Shown: piece by piece, positions 43,352 through 52,960 of the stretch | Numbering within the stretch: position 1 is the stretch's first letter | Layout: every line of letters begins with the position of its first letter | Assembly (NCBI RefSeq): GCF_003330845.1 | Contig: NZ_CP026121.1 | Coordinates: 4,321,501 to 4,385,500, forward strand | Direction: 5' to 3' | DNA: 64,000 nucleotides | From: Streptomyces sp. Go-475 | GTDB taxonomy: Bacteria > Actinomycetota > Actinomycetes > Streptomycetales > Streptomycetaceae | Program-made: the position numbers and the translations under genes | The notes under the pieces: model-generated | What the model saw: only the letters and a program-made list of their open reading frames with translations | The model's database searches: none | What the model was told of the DNA's origin: nothing

Positions 43352-46300
43352 GTGGGCGAGGAACGCGCGCTGGTGGTAGCGGTGGGCACCTTCCGTTCCG
43401 CCGTGGCTTCGGGGGACGAGCCTCCGGTCGGCGGCCAGGGATGGGATGCTCTGGACTTCGTCCACAAGGTCCTTCCAGAGGTGCAACAGGCTCTGGAGCA
43501 CACCGGGTACACCGTCGACGTCGTGCGCGACCCCTCCCTGACCGAGTTGAGATCGGCGGTTGCCGACGCCTTGGACGGCGATCACAGAGTCCTGCACGTC
43601 ATGTCCCACGGAGTGGCAGGAATGGGCCATGACCCCAACCGGCTCGACATGATCGCGTCGGATTCGCGCACGGGCGTCGGCTCGAACGTCACGGACTGGG
43701 TCTCTGCGGCACAGGCGTCGGCAAAGCCGACGCTCTTCCTGCTCGACTTGTGCCGGTCCGGCGTCGCTGCCCGGCTCCCCTTCATGGGGCAGCTGGCCGG
43801 TCGGGACACTTACGCCTGGGTCATCGCGGCCGCAGGCGGTTCGGAGGACGCCTTCGACGGGCGATTCAGCCAAGCGGTGGCAGAGATCCTGGAGGAGTCC
43901 TCGCGCACGGGCCTCGGGACGAGCCCGACCCAGCCCTACGTCTCCTTTTCCTTGCTGGCGAGACGGATCGGCGAACGTCTTGGCCGCATGCCAGGCCTGC
44001 CGCAGACGATCCACGCCACACCGCTGGACCCGAGCCATCCGGAACCCGAACTGCCCTTTGTGCCCAATCCCTTGTTCGTCTGGGACCCTTCGTTGGCTGC
44101 GCGCAGCGCTCTGGACGGCCCACTTCGTGCCTTCGTGGACGAGCCGACCGCCCTGCGGCCACAGGACTCGGCCCATTTCGCGAACAAGGCAGGCCGCCAC
44201 TTCACCGGGCGGCGCAGCCAGCTCGCACTCCTCGCTCCATGGCTTGACGGCGTCGGGTCTGCCGGCCTCTGCCTGGTCACCGGACGGCCGGGCACGGGCA
44301 AGTCAGCGTTGATCGGCGCCGTAGTCGGCGCGGCCCATCCCACACTGGTCGAGGCCGCTCCGCATATTCGAGCCCGCCTGCAGACGGACCCGGCCGGCTG
44401 CCCCTCCATCAACCGCTCCATGGCCGCAGTGCACGCACGGCAGCGGGAATTGGACGATCTGGTGACATCACTGGCCCGGCAGCTACGCCTCGATGGGCCG
44501 CCCGATGGCTGGTCCCCGAAAACGTTCGTGGAGGCCGTCACCGCATCCGATGTGCCGCCCACCCTCGTAGTGGACGCTTTGGACGAGGCCAACGAGCCCG
44601 CCAGGGTCACGGACGAACTGCTGCTTCCCTTGGCCTGTTCGCGTCGACCTGACGGCGGGGCCGTCTGCCGGCTCCTCGTCGGCGCGCGCCCGTGGGGGGA
44701 GTTCGCAGCCTTGCAGCGCGCCGCCGCGGACGATGGCCTTCTGATCGACCTGAACGTGACCGATCCATTGGAACTGCGACAGGATGTGCGCGACTACCTG
44801 GCCATTTCCCTCGCGGACATCGACGGTTATGCCTCAGGCAGTCATCGTGCGGTTCGCGACCGGCTCTCGACCGCAGCCGCGGACAGCCTTGTCGACGCAT
44901 CAGACCAGGAATGGGGGGCATTCCTCGTCGCCAGCGTTTTCGTGCGCTACCTGGCCGCCGTGCCCGCCCCTGGTACCGAGCACGACGCGGCACTGCTCGG
45001 GCGGACCGTCCCCCACCACCTGCACGCCGTCTTCGACCTGGACCTGCGCGCCCGCCCGAACTCCACAGCGGCCCGGGCACTGCTGTCGGCCTTCGCTTTC
45101 GCCAAAGGTGACGGCATGCCGGCCGAGCTGGCCATGCCGCTGGCCGAGTCGCTGGTCCCCGGTGTCACGAGTCCCGAGCTGCACGAAGCGCTCAGTGATG
45201 TTCTCTTCTATCTGCGCACGGATGTCGAGCTTGACGGTACGACCCTGTACCGCCCGTTTCACCAGGGATTGGCCGACTACCTGGTGGCGGAGAACAGGAA
45301 CTCGACACCTGCGGAGCCAGTGGAGCGCCTGGTCCTCGACGTTCTTCTCGGCTGCGCCGGTCAGCGGTCGGGAACGTCCCTCGCAGCCTGGTCGACGGCT
45401 CCCCCGTATCTGTTACGGCACGCGGTCCAGCACGCGCGTGACTGCGATCGCCAGGACGAGCTCTTCACCGATGCGGAGTTCCTCGTCCATGCCGACCCGG
45501 CCACTGTCATTCCGGCCCTGGCCATGGCGGAGACAGATGCCGGACGACTCGCCGTTGCCGTCTACCGTGCCTCTTCAGGAGCCCACCGGCACGCCGACGC
45601 CCGCATTCGGCGGCAGTTGCTCGCCATCGACGCGGCCCGATACGGCGCTCGCCCTCTGCTCGGCCGGCTCAATGCCGGCGCGCCTCCGGATGCGTGGCTT
45701 CCCCGCTGGGCGACCGGCTCGCAGGTCGACAGCGCGCTGCTCGACACTCTGACGGGACATGTCGATGCCGTGACGAGTATCGCGGTCACGGAGACGACGT
45801 CAATGCAACGCGTCGCGGTGACCGCCGGGGACGACGGAACCATCCGGTTGTGGGACCTTGCGTCCCGGCAACTCCTGAAGACCCTGGGCCAGGAGCACGC
45901 TTCCGGTATCACCGCTGTGCTCTGTCTGAAGGCACAGGGGACGCCTTACGTTGTCGCCGCAGATCAGGCGGACCGCCTCCAGGTGTGGGACGCGGTCTCC
46001 GGCACGCTCGTCGGTACCCCGCATGGCACAGGCCAGGAACGGATTCTAGGGCTGTCCGCCGTCGAAACGGACGACGGAGCGGTCATCGTGGCAGCGGGCG
46101 AGAGCAGCCTGGGCTTCTATGCCATAAGCCTGCAGCGCGGCGGGCACAGCGTCTCCAAGATCGCGGAGCGTGATCTTGCCTGCACAGCGGTCGCCTGCAC
46201 ACGTCTGGGTGACCGTCGGGTGGCCGTAGTCGCCACGCGGAACTCCGGCATCCAAATCTGGGATGTCGACACGACACAGATGTCCGCAGACCCCTTCGGC

Positions 46301-47650
46301 GTACGACTCAGCGCGCCGACGGCTGTGGCGTGCACGATGCTCGATCAAGGGCCGGTGGCCGTCGTCACCACTCGGCAGTCGGGCATCTGGATGTGGGACC
46401 TTGCCGGCCGGCAGGTTCTGGGGAGACCGTTCGGTGACCGACTCAGCGCCGCCACCTCCGTGACCTGCGCCGTGGCAGGGGGCCGTCCCATAGCGGTGAC
46501 CACCAGCGATGACGGAACGGTCAGGCGGTGGGATCTGCGGACACGGACGGCCGTCGGTGACGCCTTCGTCGGTCATACGGACTGGGTCCGTGCCGTCGCC
46601 GTGACCACCGTCCGACAGGCGGCCGAGCCCGGTTCCCCCGGCGACGACCAGTTGATTGCCCTCTCGGTCAGCGATGACAGCACAATGCGCATATGGGACA
46701 TGACCCCACGACTTCCCGTCGGACGTCCCATCACCGGCCACCGCGCCACCGTCCAGGCCGTGGCCACCACTGTGGTCGGGGAGAGGGCGATCGCCCTCAC
46801 CGCGGCGGAGGACGATCCCATAAACATCTGGGGCATGGAGCACGGAGAACACATGGGATTGCTGGACGGATATCCGGCGCGTGCTCTGACCTGTACGCGG
46901 CTCGGCAGCCGGACCGCCCAGGTGCGTGAGGTCGCGGTGACCTCCGGGGCCTCTCGGGTCATCCGGTTTTGGAACCTGGCTACGAACCGGTTGGTTGGTC
47001 GAATGAGCATGCGACACGACCGCGCCGCCACCGGACTGGCGGTGACCCGGATTCGGGAGCGGCCCGTCCTGTTGAGTTGCACCCGTGGTGGAGAGATTCG
47101 CGCATGGGACCTCGAAAACCGTGTACCGCTGAGTCGCGCGGTCCCAGGCCATCGCGGTGCCGCAACCGGTGTTGCCGCTGTCGACCTGCAAGGTCGGCCG
47201 CACGCCGTCACTTGCGGCGACGACGGCATCGTGGGCTTGTGGGATCTGACATCCCGCGTGCCGAAGCTCGTCGCCGCCCTGCGGGGCCATACCGGTGGTG
47301 TCACAGCGGTTGCCTGCACCGAAGTCGGCTCCCTCCCCGTCGCGGTCAGTACGGGCTACGACCGAACGGTCCGCGTGTGGGACCTCACCACCAAGCGTCA
47401 GCTCGGGGATCCGCTCCGTGGCCACACCAGTGGTGTTCTGGCGGTCGTGTGCGCTGCCGTACGAGGCCGACCCACCGCCTTTACCTCAGGCGAGGACAGC
47501 ACCGTACGCCTGTGGGACCTTGAACATCGCACCGTGGAGACACTGGCCCTGCCTATGCCGGTCAACGCGCTGACCTTCGCGCCGGACGGTTGTCTGGTCA
47601 TGGGATGCGGACCCGAAGTCATCGTCATGGAACGGCTGGAGGCCTGGTGA
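43352..47650 (+). CDS. Caspase-like / NACHT-like NTPase / WD40 protein (STAND-type), copy A
   Basis: A 1432-residue three-part protein. Residues 1-270: caspase-like peptidase with His86 in HVMSHG and Cys134 in LFLLDLCRSG. About 285-780: STAND/NACHT-like NTPase with Walker A GRPGTGKS (311-318), Walker B-like LVVDALDEAN (D408, D411, E412) and a helical region ending FHQGLADYL. About 800-1430: fourteen WD40 blades, enough for two seven-bladed propellers. Start GTG 43352 is chosen because the copy B protein aligns from exactly this residue. Codon 688 is TTA (45413-45415). Inferred role: the propellers sense a trigger, the NTPase oligomerises, and the protease is activated. It is coupled to a hydrolase gene. 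Confidence 0.9.
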   Translation: MGEERALVVAVGTFRSAVASGDEPPVGGQGWDALDFVHKVLPEVQQALEHTGYTVDVVRDPSLTELRSAVADALDGDHRVLHVMSHGVAGMGHDPNRLDMIASDSRTGVGSNVTDWVSAAQASAKPTLFLLDLCRSGVAARLPFMGQLAGRDTYAWVIAAAGGSEDAFDGRFSQAVAEILEESSRTGLGTSPTQPYVSFSLLARRIGERLGRMPGLPQTIHATPLDPSHPEPELPFVPNPLFVWDPSLAARSALDGPLRAFVDEPTALRPQDSAHFANKAGRHFTGRRSQLALLAPWLDGVGSAGLCLVTGRPGTGKSALIGAVVGAAHPTLVEAAPHIRARLQTDPAGCPSINRSMAAVHARQRELDDLVTSLARQLRLDGPPDGWSPKTFVEAVTASDVPPTLVVDALDEANEPARVTDELLLPLACSRRPDGGAVCRLLVGARPWGEFAALQRAAADDGLLIDLNVTDPLELRQDVRDYLAISLADIDGYASGSHRAVRDRLSTAAADSLVDASDQEWGAFLVASVFVRYLAAVPAPGTEHDAALLGRTVPHHLHAVFDLDLRARPNSTAARALLSAFAFAKGDGMPAELAMPLAESLVPGVTSPELHEALSDVLFYLRTDVELDGTTLYRPFHQGLADYLVAENRNSTPAEPVERLVLDVLLGCAGQRSGTSLAAWSTAPPYLLRHAVQHARDCDRQDELFTDAEFLVHADPATVIPALAMAETDAGRLAVAVYRASSGAHRHADARIRRQLLAIDAARYGARPLLGRLNAGAPPDAWLPRWATGSQVDSALLDTLTGHVDAVTSIAVTETTSMQRVAVTAGDDGTIRLWDLASRQLLKTLGQEHASGITAVLCLKAQGTPYVVAADQADRLQVWDAVSGTLVGTPHGTGQERILGLSAVETDDGAVIVAAGESSLGFYAISLQRGGHSVSKIAERDLACTAVACTRLGDRRVAVVATRNSGIQIWDVDTTQMSADPFGVRLSAPTAVACTMLDQGPVAVVTTRQSGIWMWDLAGRQVLGRPFGDRLSAATSVTCAVAGGRPIAVTTSDDGTVRRWDLRTRTAVGDAFVGHTDWVRAVAVTTVRQAAEPGSPGDDQLIALSVSDDSTMRIWDMTPRLPVGRPITGHRATVQAVATTVVGERAIALTAAEDDPINIWGMEHGEHMGLLDGYPARALTCTRLGSRTAQVREVAVTSGASRVIRFWNLATNRLVGRMSMRHDRAATGLAVTRIRERPVLLSCTRGGEIRAWDLENRVPLSRAVPGHRGAATGVAAVDLQGRPHAVTCGDDGIVGLWDLTSRVPKLVAALRGHTGGVTAVACTEVGSLPVAVSTGYDRTVRVWDLTTKRQLGDPLRGHTSGVLAVVCAAVRGRPTAFTSGEDSTVRLWDLEHRTVETLALPMPVNALTFAPDGCLVMGCGPEVIVMERLEAW

Positions 47651-48489
47651 AGCGCGTTGTCGGCATTCATGGAGTCGGGCAGCACAGGCCGGGCCTCACC
47701 GTCCCGCAAGCGGCGAACGAACTCCGAGACGCGTGGCTCGCGGCTCTCGCCCGAGGGGCTGCCTCCGGACATCCGCAAGACCTGTCGGTCGTCTACTACG
47801 CTGACCTGCTGCGCACGCCGGGACGTCAAGGAGGAACGCGGAGCCTGGACGACCTCGAGCCCGCCGAAGAGGAATCGGTCCGGGAATGGCTGCGAGAGTT
47901 GAACGTGCCCACAGGGGTCCCGGCGGGACGCGCCACGGGTTTCCTACGGCAATCCCTCGCCTGGCTGGCTAGGAGTCGAGGCTTGGGGGCCCCGGCAACC
48001 GAGTGGTTCGTGAGCACCTTCTTCCGAGAAGTACACACCTACCTTCGGGGCTACGACGGCTCCGCACGCTTTCGAGTGCGGGCGAGGATCGCGGAGGCAG
48101 TGGCAGCGCGACGTCCTGACATCGTCATGGCTCATTCGCTGGGTTCCGTCGCCACCTACGAGGCGTTGTGGGCCTACCCACATCTCAAGGTCGATCTCCT
48201 GATCACGCTCGGATCTCCGCTCGCACTGCCCCATGCCGTCTTCGACCGCCTGGAACCAGCGCCGGTCAACGGCAGAGGCCGCCGCCCCCCGGGCGTGAAG
48301 CAGTGGGTGAACCTCGCCGACCCGGGGGACCTGGTGGCGATTCCGCCGGGGGGAGTCGAGGCGACTTTCGATGGCGTCGACACAGACCGCTCCGGCAGCG
48401 TGGCGATCCACACCTTCGACTTCCACCTGGTCGCCAACTACCTCGCGTCGCCGAGGGTCGCCGACCTGCTCGGTCCCGGCCTCGCCTGA
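47647..48489 (+). CDS. Alpha/beta hydrolase coupled to the caspase-NTPase-WD40 gene
   Basis: A 280-residue alpha/beta hydrolase. The oxyanion region is GIHGVGQHRPG, the nucleophile elbow AHSLGS has Ser164, a candidate acid is in WVNLADPGDLVAIPPGG, and His260 in FDFHLVANYL completes the triad. No signal peptide. GTG 47647 overlaps the stop of the copy A gene (GTGA), so the two are made together and probably act together, as a second effector, a proenzyme cut by the caspase domain, or a regulator. The substrate (lipid, ester or peptide) cannot be read from the sequence. Confidence 0.8.
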   Translation: MKRVVGIHGVGQHRPGLTVPQAANELRDAWLAALARGAASGHPQDLSVVYYADLLRTPGRQGGTRSLDDLEPAEEESVREWLRELNVPTGVPAGRATGFLRQSLAWLARSRGLGAPATEWFVSTFFREVHTYLRGYDGSARFRVRARIAEAVAARRPDIVMAHSLGSVATYEALWAYPHLKVDLLITLGSPLALPHAVFDRLEPAPVNGRGRRPPGVKQWVNLADPGDLVAIPPGGVEATFDGVDTDRSGSVAIHTFDFHLVANYLASPRVADLLGPGLA

Positions 48490-48518
48490 GCCATGGACCG
48501 GAGGGTGGACAAGCCCCT

Positions 48519-49328
48519 TCAGGTTTTCTGTTCGGGCCAGTCCCAGCCCCAGTCGCGCCATCGAAGAGCGTGTCCGCGCGGGCCCTGTCTCCTCAGCGCG
48601 ATCACTTCCCGGCTGAGGCCCACCAAGATGGTGTCGTGAACGGCATCCAAGGCCCTGATTCCGCCGGGGAGGGCCAGCCGGTCCACCGGCGACCAGCGGT
48701 CGGCGTCCCACACTCGTACCTCGCCGTCGTCGGTTCCGGTGATCGTTACGGCGCTCCCTCCGAACTCGGTGCACGCGGCTGCACGCACGGCTCCGGCATG
48801 CGCCTCGCCCAGCACACTGCTGCGGTCGGCGATGCTCCAGAAACGCACCGTGCCGTCGAGGCCGCCGGTGACGACAGGATGGCTTCCCGACCGGGCACAG
48901 GCGAGCGCGCCAACAGGCGCACCATTGTCGAGGGGAGGCGCGAAGGGGAGGCCGCTGCCAAGGTGCCAGCATTTGATCAGGCCATCGCGTCCCGTGGACA
49001 CCGCGACAGGCTCTTCTGCCACCGTTGTGCAGGTCACGGCCGTGACAGGACCCGTGTGAGCTTCGGTGATCCAAGCGATGGGTGCCCCTGAGTCCAGCCA
49101 GTGGATGTGGACGCTGCCGTCGGCACCGCCGGTCACGACGATGGGACGGCCACGCACCTGGGCGCAGGCGAGCCGGCGGACCGGAGCAGCGATCGGGATG
49201 AGGCGAGCCGCACCCGCGGCAGGGTCGAGGTCCCGGACGTCGAGACGACCCGCGAATCCGCCACTCACGACAACCCCACGGCCGTCCATGTGCGCGGTCG
49301 CCAGGGCCCGCACCGTGCCGGGCAGTCG
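48519..49328 (-). pseudogene. WD40 part of copy B, severed by an amber codon
   Basis: Downstream of the TAG at 49329-49331 the same frame continues for 269 codons with blades 2-7 of a WD40 propeller (VVVSGGFAGRLDVRDL, PVAVSTGRDGLIKCWHL, AVTITGTDDGEVRVWD) and a typical end LSREVIALRRQGPRGH. A GTG at 49313 could restart translation but has no ribosome binding site. Blade 1 (VTLIADIDNCVGLWQV) is before the stop, so neither piece has a complete propeller. Readthrough or suppression would restore a 1112-residue protein. It converges on the hydrolase gene, 29 bp away. Confidence 0.75.
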
Positions 49329-51857
49329 CTACAAGGGCAAGATGTGCCTGCGCGTTCCATTGACTTGCCACAGGCCGACGCAGTTGTCGATGTCTGCGAT
49401 CAGGGTCACGAGGTCACCGTCCTGCACTGTCGTGCTCAGCGACCGGACGATGCCACGGGAGGGCAGGCGTGCGACCCGGTAGGGCTGCCAGGAGTCCCTG
49501 CTCATGGTGGAACGCAAGGACCGCAGGACGGCGGCGTCGCCGCCCTGCATCACGGTGATGGTCAGAAGGAAGCGACGAGCCTCAGGAGTGGTGGGACGCC
49601 TCTCCGCGAAGGCGTCCGCATACGCGGCGGTCATTCCTCTGGTCGTGCCGCCCAGGACGTAGGGGAGTACCTGGTCCGGATCTGCGTGAATCAGGAAGTC
49701 CGTGTCCTCCAGCAGCGCCTTCACGAACTCACCGTCGGCGGCTGCAGCGTGGCTGAGAACGTGTCGCAACAGGTAAGGGGCGGCGGTGGCCCACGACCGC
49801 GCACCGGTCAGCGCATCGTGCCCCACCAAGCCGCTGGTCAACACGCGGTCGATGATGGCCGTCGCGTCTGGGCACCGTCCCTCGGCCGATCCTGGCTCCG
49901 AGACTCCACACAGGTAGTCGGCAAGTCCTTGATGGAAGAGGCGGTACAGGGAGGTACCGTCCGAGTCGACCGTGGTCCGGGTGTAGAACCGGCACTCGTC
50001 GGCCAGCCTCTGGAGACCCTCGGCGGGACCAGTATGGAAGAGGGGCACGAGTACGGAGGCGACCTCCATGGGCATACCGTCTCCCTGCGCGTGTGCCAAC
50101 GCAGTGAGGACAGCCCGTATGGCGCCGGGGGCGGCGCGCGAGGCCAGATCCAGTTCCAGCAGCGCCGGAAGGTCTGTGGGTGCTGACTCGGCCAGGCGCG
50201 TCGCTTCGTCCTCGGTCTGCGCAACCCGGAGTTTTTCCAGGGAGCGGGCGAAGATCGTCGCTACGAGGAAGGCACCGAAGGGTGCGCCGACGGTTTCTTC
50301 GATCAGACGAGCGGCAACAACAGTGGCGAGCTTGTTGCGCACCGCCCGAGCCGTCCTTGGCCGGTATGCCGGTAAGTCGGCAAACCTGCTGGCCAAGTGG
50401 GCGGTCAGGTCGGCTTGCAATTCCGCCCCGCCCACCGCGTCCAGGTCAATGAGTCCGTCGTGCGAAGCGGCCTGCTCGTAGAGATCACGAAGATTGGACC
50501 AGGGCCGCATTCCGACGAGAAGCCAGCAGATCGGCTTGTCCTTACGGGGGTGATCCCGCCCGTACTTGGCTTTGGCGAGTTCCAGCAGCAGACCCTTGGC
50601 GATCGATGAGGAATCCACTGCCTCGTCCAGGGCGTCCAGCACGATCACGGGTCTCTCGTGGAGTTTCGACACCGCGGTGATGATCGCGTCCGCACTCCAG
50701 CCGTGGGGCGGTTCGCTGAGCCTGAGCTGGTCGGCAATGGAGTTGATGATCTCCATCAAGCGACGCTGACGCGCGTGCACGGCAGCCATGCGCGGTACGA
50801 CGGAAGGGCAACCGTCCGGTTCCTGAGCCTGCAGGCGCGCGCGCACTTGGGGAATGACTTCGACCAGTCGAGGGTGCGCACTGCATACAACCGCGCCCAG
50901 CAGAGCTGACTTCCCGGCCCCTGGGCTGCCTGTGACGACCGTCAAACTGTGCGACATTTCGTCGTCCAGCCAGCCCGCCAACTTCCTCAACTGCGGGCGG
51001 CGCCCGGCGAAGTGTGTGCCGACGCGGTCCACGAAGTGCTCCGCTTCGGAGACGCCCTGGTCCAGCAGATCGTCCATGAACGGGCGAACCGCCGGGGCAA
51101 CGCTCTCCTTCGCCGACTGCAGGGAGCCTTCTCGATAGTTCGGGTTCGGGAAGAACGGGAGGAGCGGATCGTCCAACCCTTGATCCAGCGGTGTCGCGAC
51201 CACGGTCTGCGGGACTCCGGGCATTGCCTCGACGCGCTGACGGATACGACGGGCCACCACGGAGAAGGCCACAAAGGGGCGGGCCGGGCTCGTGCCGAGT
51301 CCCGTCCGGGCCAGTTCATCGAGAACCTCGGCAGCCGCGACGCTGAAGCGTCCGTCGTACGCCGCCTCGTCCGACGCCGCCGCTGCGATCACCCATGCAT
51401 AGGTGTCGCGGCCGGCGTGCTGCAGGAGGAAGGGAAGGCGTGCGGATCGTCCGGAACGGCAGAGGTCCAGGAGAAAGAGCGTCGGATAGCGCATTGTTTG
51501 CGCGCTTGAGACCCATTCACTGACGTTGGTGCCCATTCCGATGGTGGAACAGGACGGTACCGCATCGACTCTTGTCGGGTCGCCCATTCTGTCGGTGGCC
51601 CCGTGAGTGACGGCATAGATCACCCGGCACGAACCCAGGGAAGCTTCGACAGCGGCGCGCATGGCCCGGACATCCGGGTTCCTGTGACAGTCCGTTTTGT
51701 ATCCGAGCTGGCTCAGGGACCGGGTGACCGAGGGCAGTACCTCATCGACGAACTCGAGGGGATCCCAGGCTTCCGCACCAAGTGGCGGTTCTTGGCCTGG
51801 CTGCAGAGCTGAGGAGAATCGGCCAACCCCGAGCAGCAGTGCCCTGATCTCGTCCAT
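49329..51857 (-). CDS. Caspase-like / NACHT-like NTPase protein, copy B, ending at an amber codon
   Basis: The first 842 residues of the paralogue of copy A. Caspase-like dyad His85 (AVTHGA) and Cys133 (LFLLDLCRSG), Walker A GSPGAGKS, Walker B-like VIVLDALDEAV, helical region with FHQGLADYL, then blade 1 of the propeller. Its start (ATG 51857, GGAGG leader, MDEIRALLLGVG) aligns residue for residue with copy A. Codon 495 is TTA (50373-50375). All visible catalytic residues are intact, so the fragment could be active without its sensor, or the whole gene is decaying. It faces away from the MDMPI-type gene and converges on the hydrolase. Confidence 0.85.
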   Translation of the reverse strand: MDEIRALLLGVGRFSSALQPGQEPPLGAEAWDPLEFVDEVLPSVTRSLSQLGYKTDCHRNPDVRAMRAAVEASLGSCRVIYAVTHGATDRMGDPTRVDAVPSCSTIGMGTNVSEWVSSAQTMRYPTLFLLDLCRSGRSARLPFLLQHAGRDTYAWVIAAAASDEAAYDGRFSVAAAEVLDELARTGLGTSPARPFVAFSVVARRIRQRVEAMPGVPQTVVATPLDQGLDDPLLPFFPNPNYREGSLQSAKESVAPAVRPFMDDLLDQGVSEAEHFVDRVGTHFAGRRPQLRKLAGWLDDEMSHSLTVVTGSPGAGKSALLGAVVCSAHPRLVEVIPQVRARLQAQEPDGCPSVVPRMAAVHARQRRLMEIINSIADQLRLSEPPHGWSADAIITAVSKLHERPVIVLDALDEAVDSSSIAKGLLLELAKAKYGRDHPRKDKPICWLLVGMRPWSNLRDLYEQAASHDGLIDLDAVGGAELQADLTAHLASRFADLPAYRPRTARAVRNKLATVVAARLIEETVGAPFGAFLVATIFARSLEKLRVAQTEDEATRLAESAPTDLPALLELDLASRAAPGAIRAVLTALAHAQGDGMPMEVASVLVPLFHTGPAEGLQRLADECRFYTRTTVDSDGTSLYRLFHQGLADYLCGVSEPGSAEGRCPDATAIIDRVLTSGLVGHDALTGARSWATAAPYLLRHVLSHAAAADGEFVKALLEDTDFLIHADPDQVLPYVLGGTTRGMTAAYADAFAERRPTTPEARRFLLTITVMQGGDAAVLRSLRSTMSRDSWQPYRVARLPSRGIVRSLSTTVQDGDLVTLIADIDNCVGLWQVNGTRRHILPL

Positions 51858-51942
51858 CGCCCCTCCGAGCCGTACGGGCGTACCGTGCGCACCACCGTCG
51901 GATCGCCCTGTCCCGCTCCTTGCGGACAGCGGTGAATGACTC

Positions 51943-52767
51943 CTACCGCGTCACCGTGAAGTTCCTCAGGATCGCCGACGTCAGGTCCGGGTCGCCCTCC
52001 AGCTTGAGGCGGTCGGAGACCGACTCGGGGGTCACGCGGCCGCAGGCCAGGCGGACGTACGTCTCCCAGTCGAGGGTGAGGGTCGCGGCGGGGCCGAGCG
52101 CGGGGGCCGTCTCCAGGGTGCCGCGGCCCTGGATGTCGACGCGGATCGTGCGCAGGAACTCGATGGGGCCGTGGACGTCGAAGACGATGGCCGAGCTGCG
52201 CGGCGCCTGCGCGTCCTCCGCCACCACGCGCGGGAGTTCGCCGAGCAGCACGTCACGGGCGACGTGCGCGCCGGGGGAGTCGAGGTTGCCGGGCCGGCCG
52301 AGGGCCGTGCGCAGGTCCTGCTCGTGCACCCACACGTCGAAGGCGTGCCGCCGCATCGACTCCTCGAGGGTGAGTTCCTTGCCCAGCGGGCCCCGCACCT
52401 TGGTGCCCGGGTCACGCGAGTCGTTCCGCAGCTGGCGGTTGCGGCGGATGATCACGTACTCCAGCTCGGAGGTCATCTCCGGCGCCGTGTGGTGGCGGCG
52501 GACGTCGACCTGCATCTCCATGTAGCGCTGGTGGTCGTTCGTGACGTGGAAGAGGTCGCGCGGGAGCGTGTGGATCGGGCGGGGGTCGCCCAGCATCTCG
52601 CAGTCCAGGCCTATGACGTGCGACACCACGTCCCGCACCGACCAGCCGGGGCACGGCGTGCGCCGGTTCCAGTCGGCCTCCGCGAGCGGCTGGAGCAGCT
52701 CGGATATCGCTTCGATGGAGTGGGTCCAGGCGTCGGCGTAGGGCTGGAGGGTGGGATGCAGACTCAC
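51943..52767 (-). CDS. Maleylpyruvate isomerase-type mycothiol-dependent enzyme (DinB fold)
   Basis: A 274-residue protein of the mycothiol-dependent maleylpyruvate isomerase/DinB-like superfamily. The N-terminal four-helix domain carries WNRRTPCPGWSVRDVVSHVI and, later, RRHAFDVWVHEQDLRTALGR, whose His and Glu residues form the divalent-metal site; the C-terminal part (AATLTLDWETYVRLACGR) is an SCP2-like MDMPI_C domain. Actual reaction unknown; isomerisation or thiol transfer with mycothiol is typical. GTG 52767 follows GAGGGG. Confidence 0.85.
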   Translation of the reverse strand: MSLHPTLQPYADAWTHSIEAISELLQPLAEADWNRRTPCPGWSVRDVVSHVIGLDCEMLGDPRPIHTLPRDLFHVTNDHQRYMEMQVDVRRHHTAPEMTSELEYVIIRRNRQLRNDSRDPGTKVRGPLGKELTLEESMRRHAFDVWVHEQDLRTALGRPGNLDSPGAHVARDVLLGELPRVVAEDAQAPRSSAIVFDVHGPIEFLRTIRVDIQGRGTLETAPALGPAATLTLDWETYVRLACGRVTPESVSDRLKLEGDPDLTSAILRNFTVTR

Positions 52768-52960
52768 GGAACGGGACCCCTCGGCGGTCGGTGCACGGGC
52801 AGGTGGTGGCGGCGTTGCCAGTGGGAGGTGGCGGCTGTCGGCGGGTGTCTTGCCAGCTAAGTTACGCTGCTGTGAGGCACCCCGGCAGTGCTTTCGTGTG
52901 ACGATCGTAGGCCCGTGGGGAACCCCATGTGGACGGGTCGAATGCCAGGACGGTGGTAGT

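Noticed and set aside
49329..49331. Pyrrolysine encoded by the amber codon.
   Set aside because: No pyl genes are visible and the context is a WD40 linker; a point mutation is simpler.
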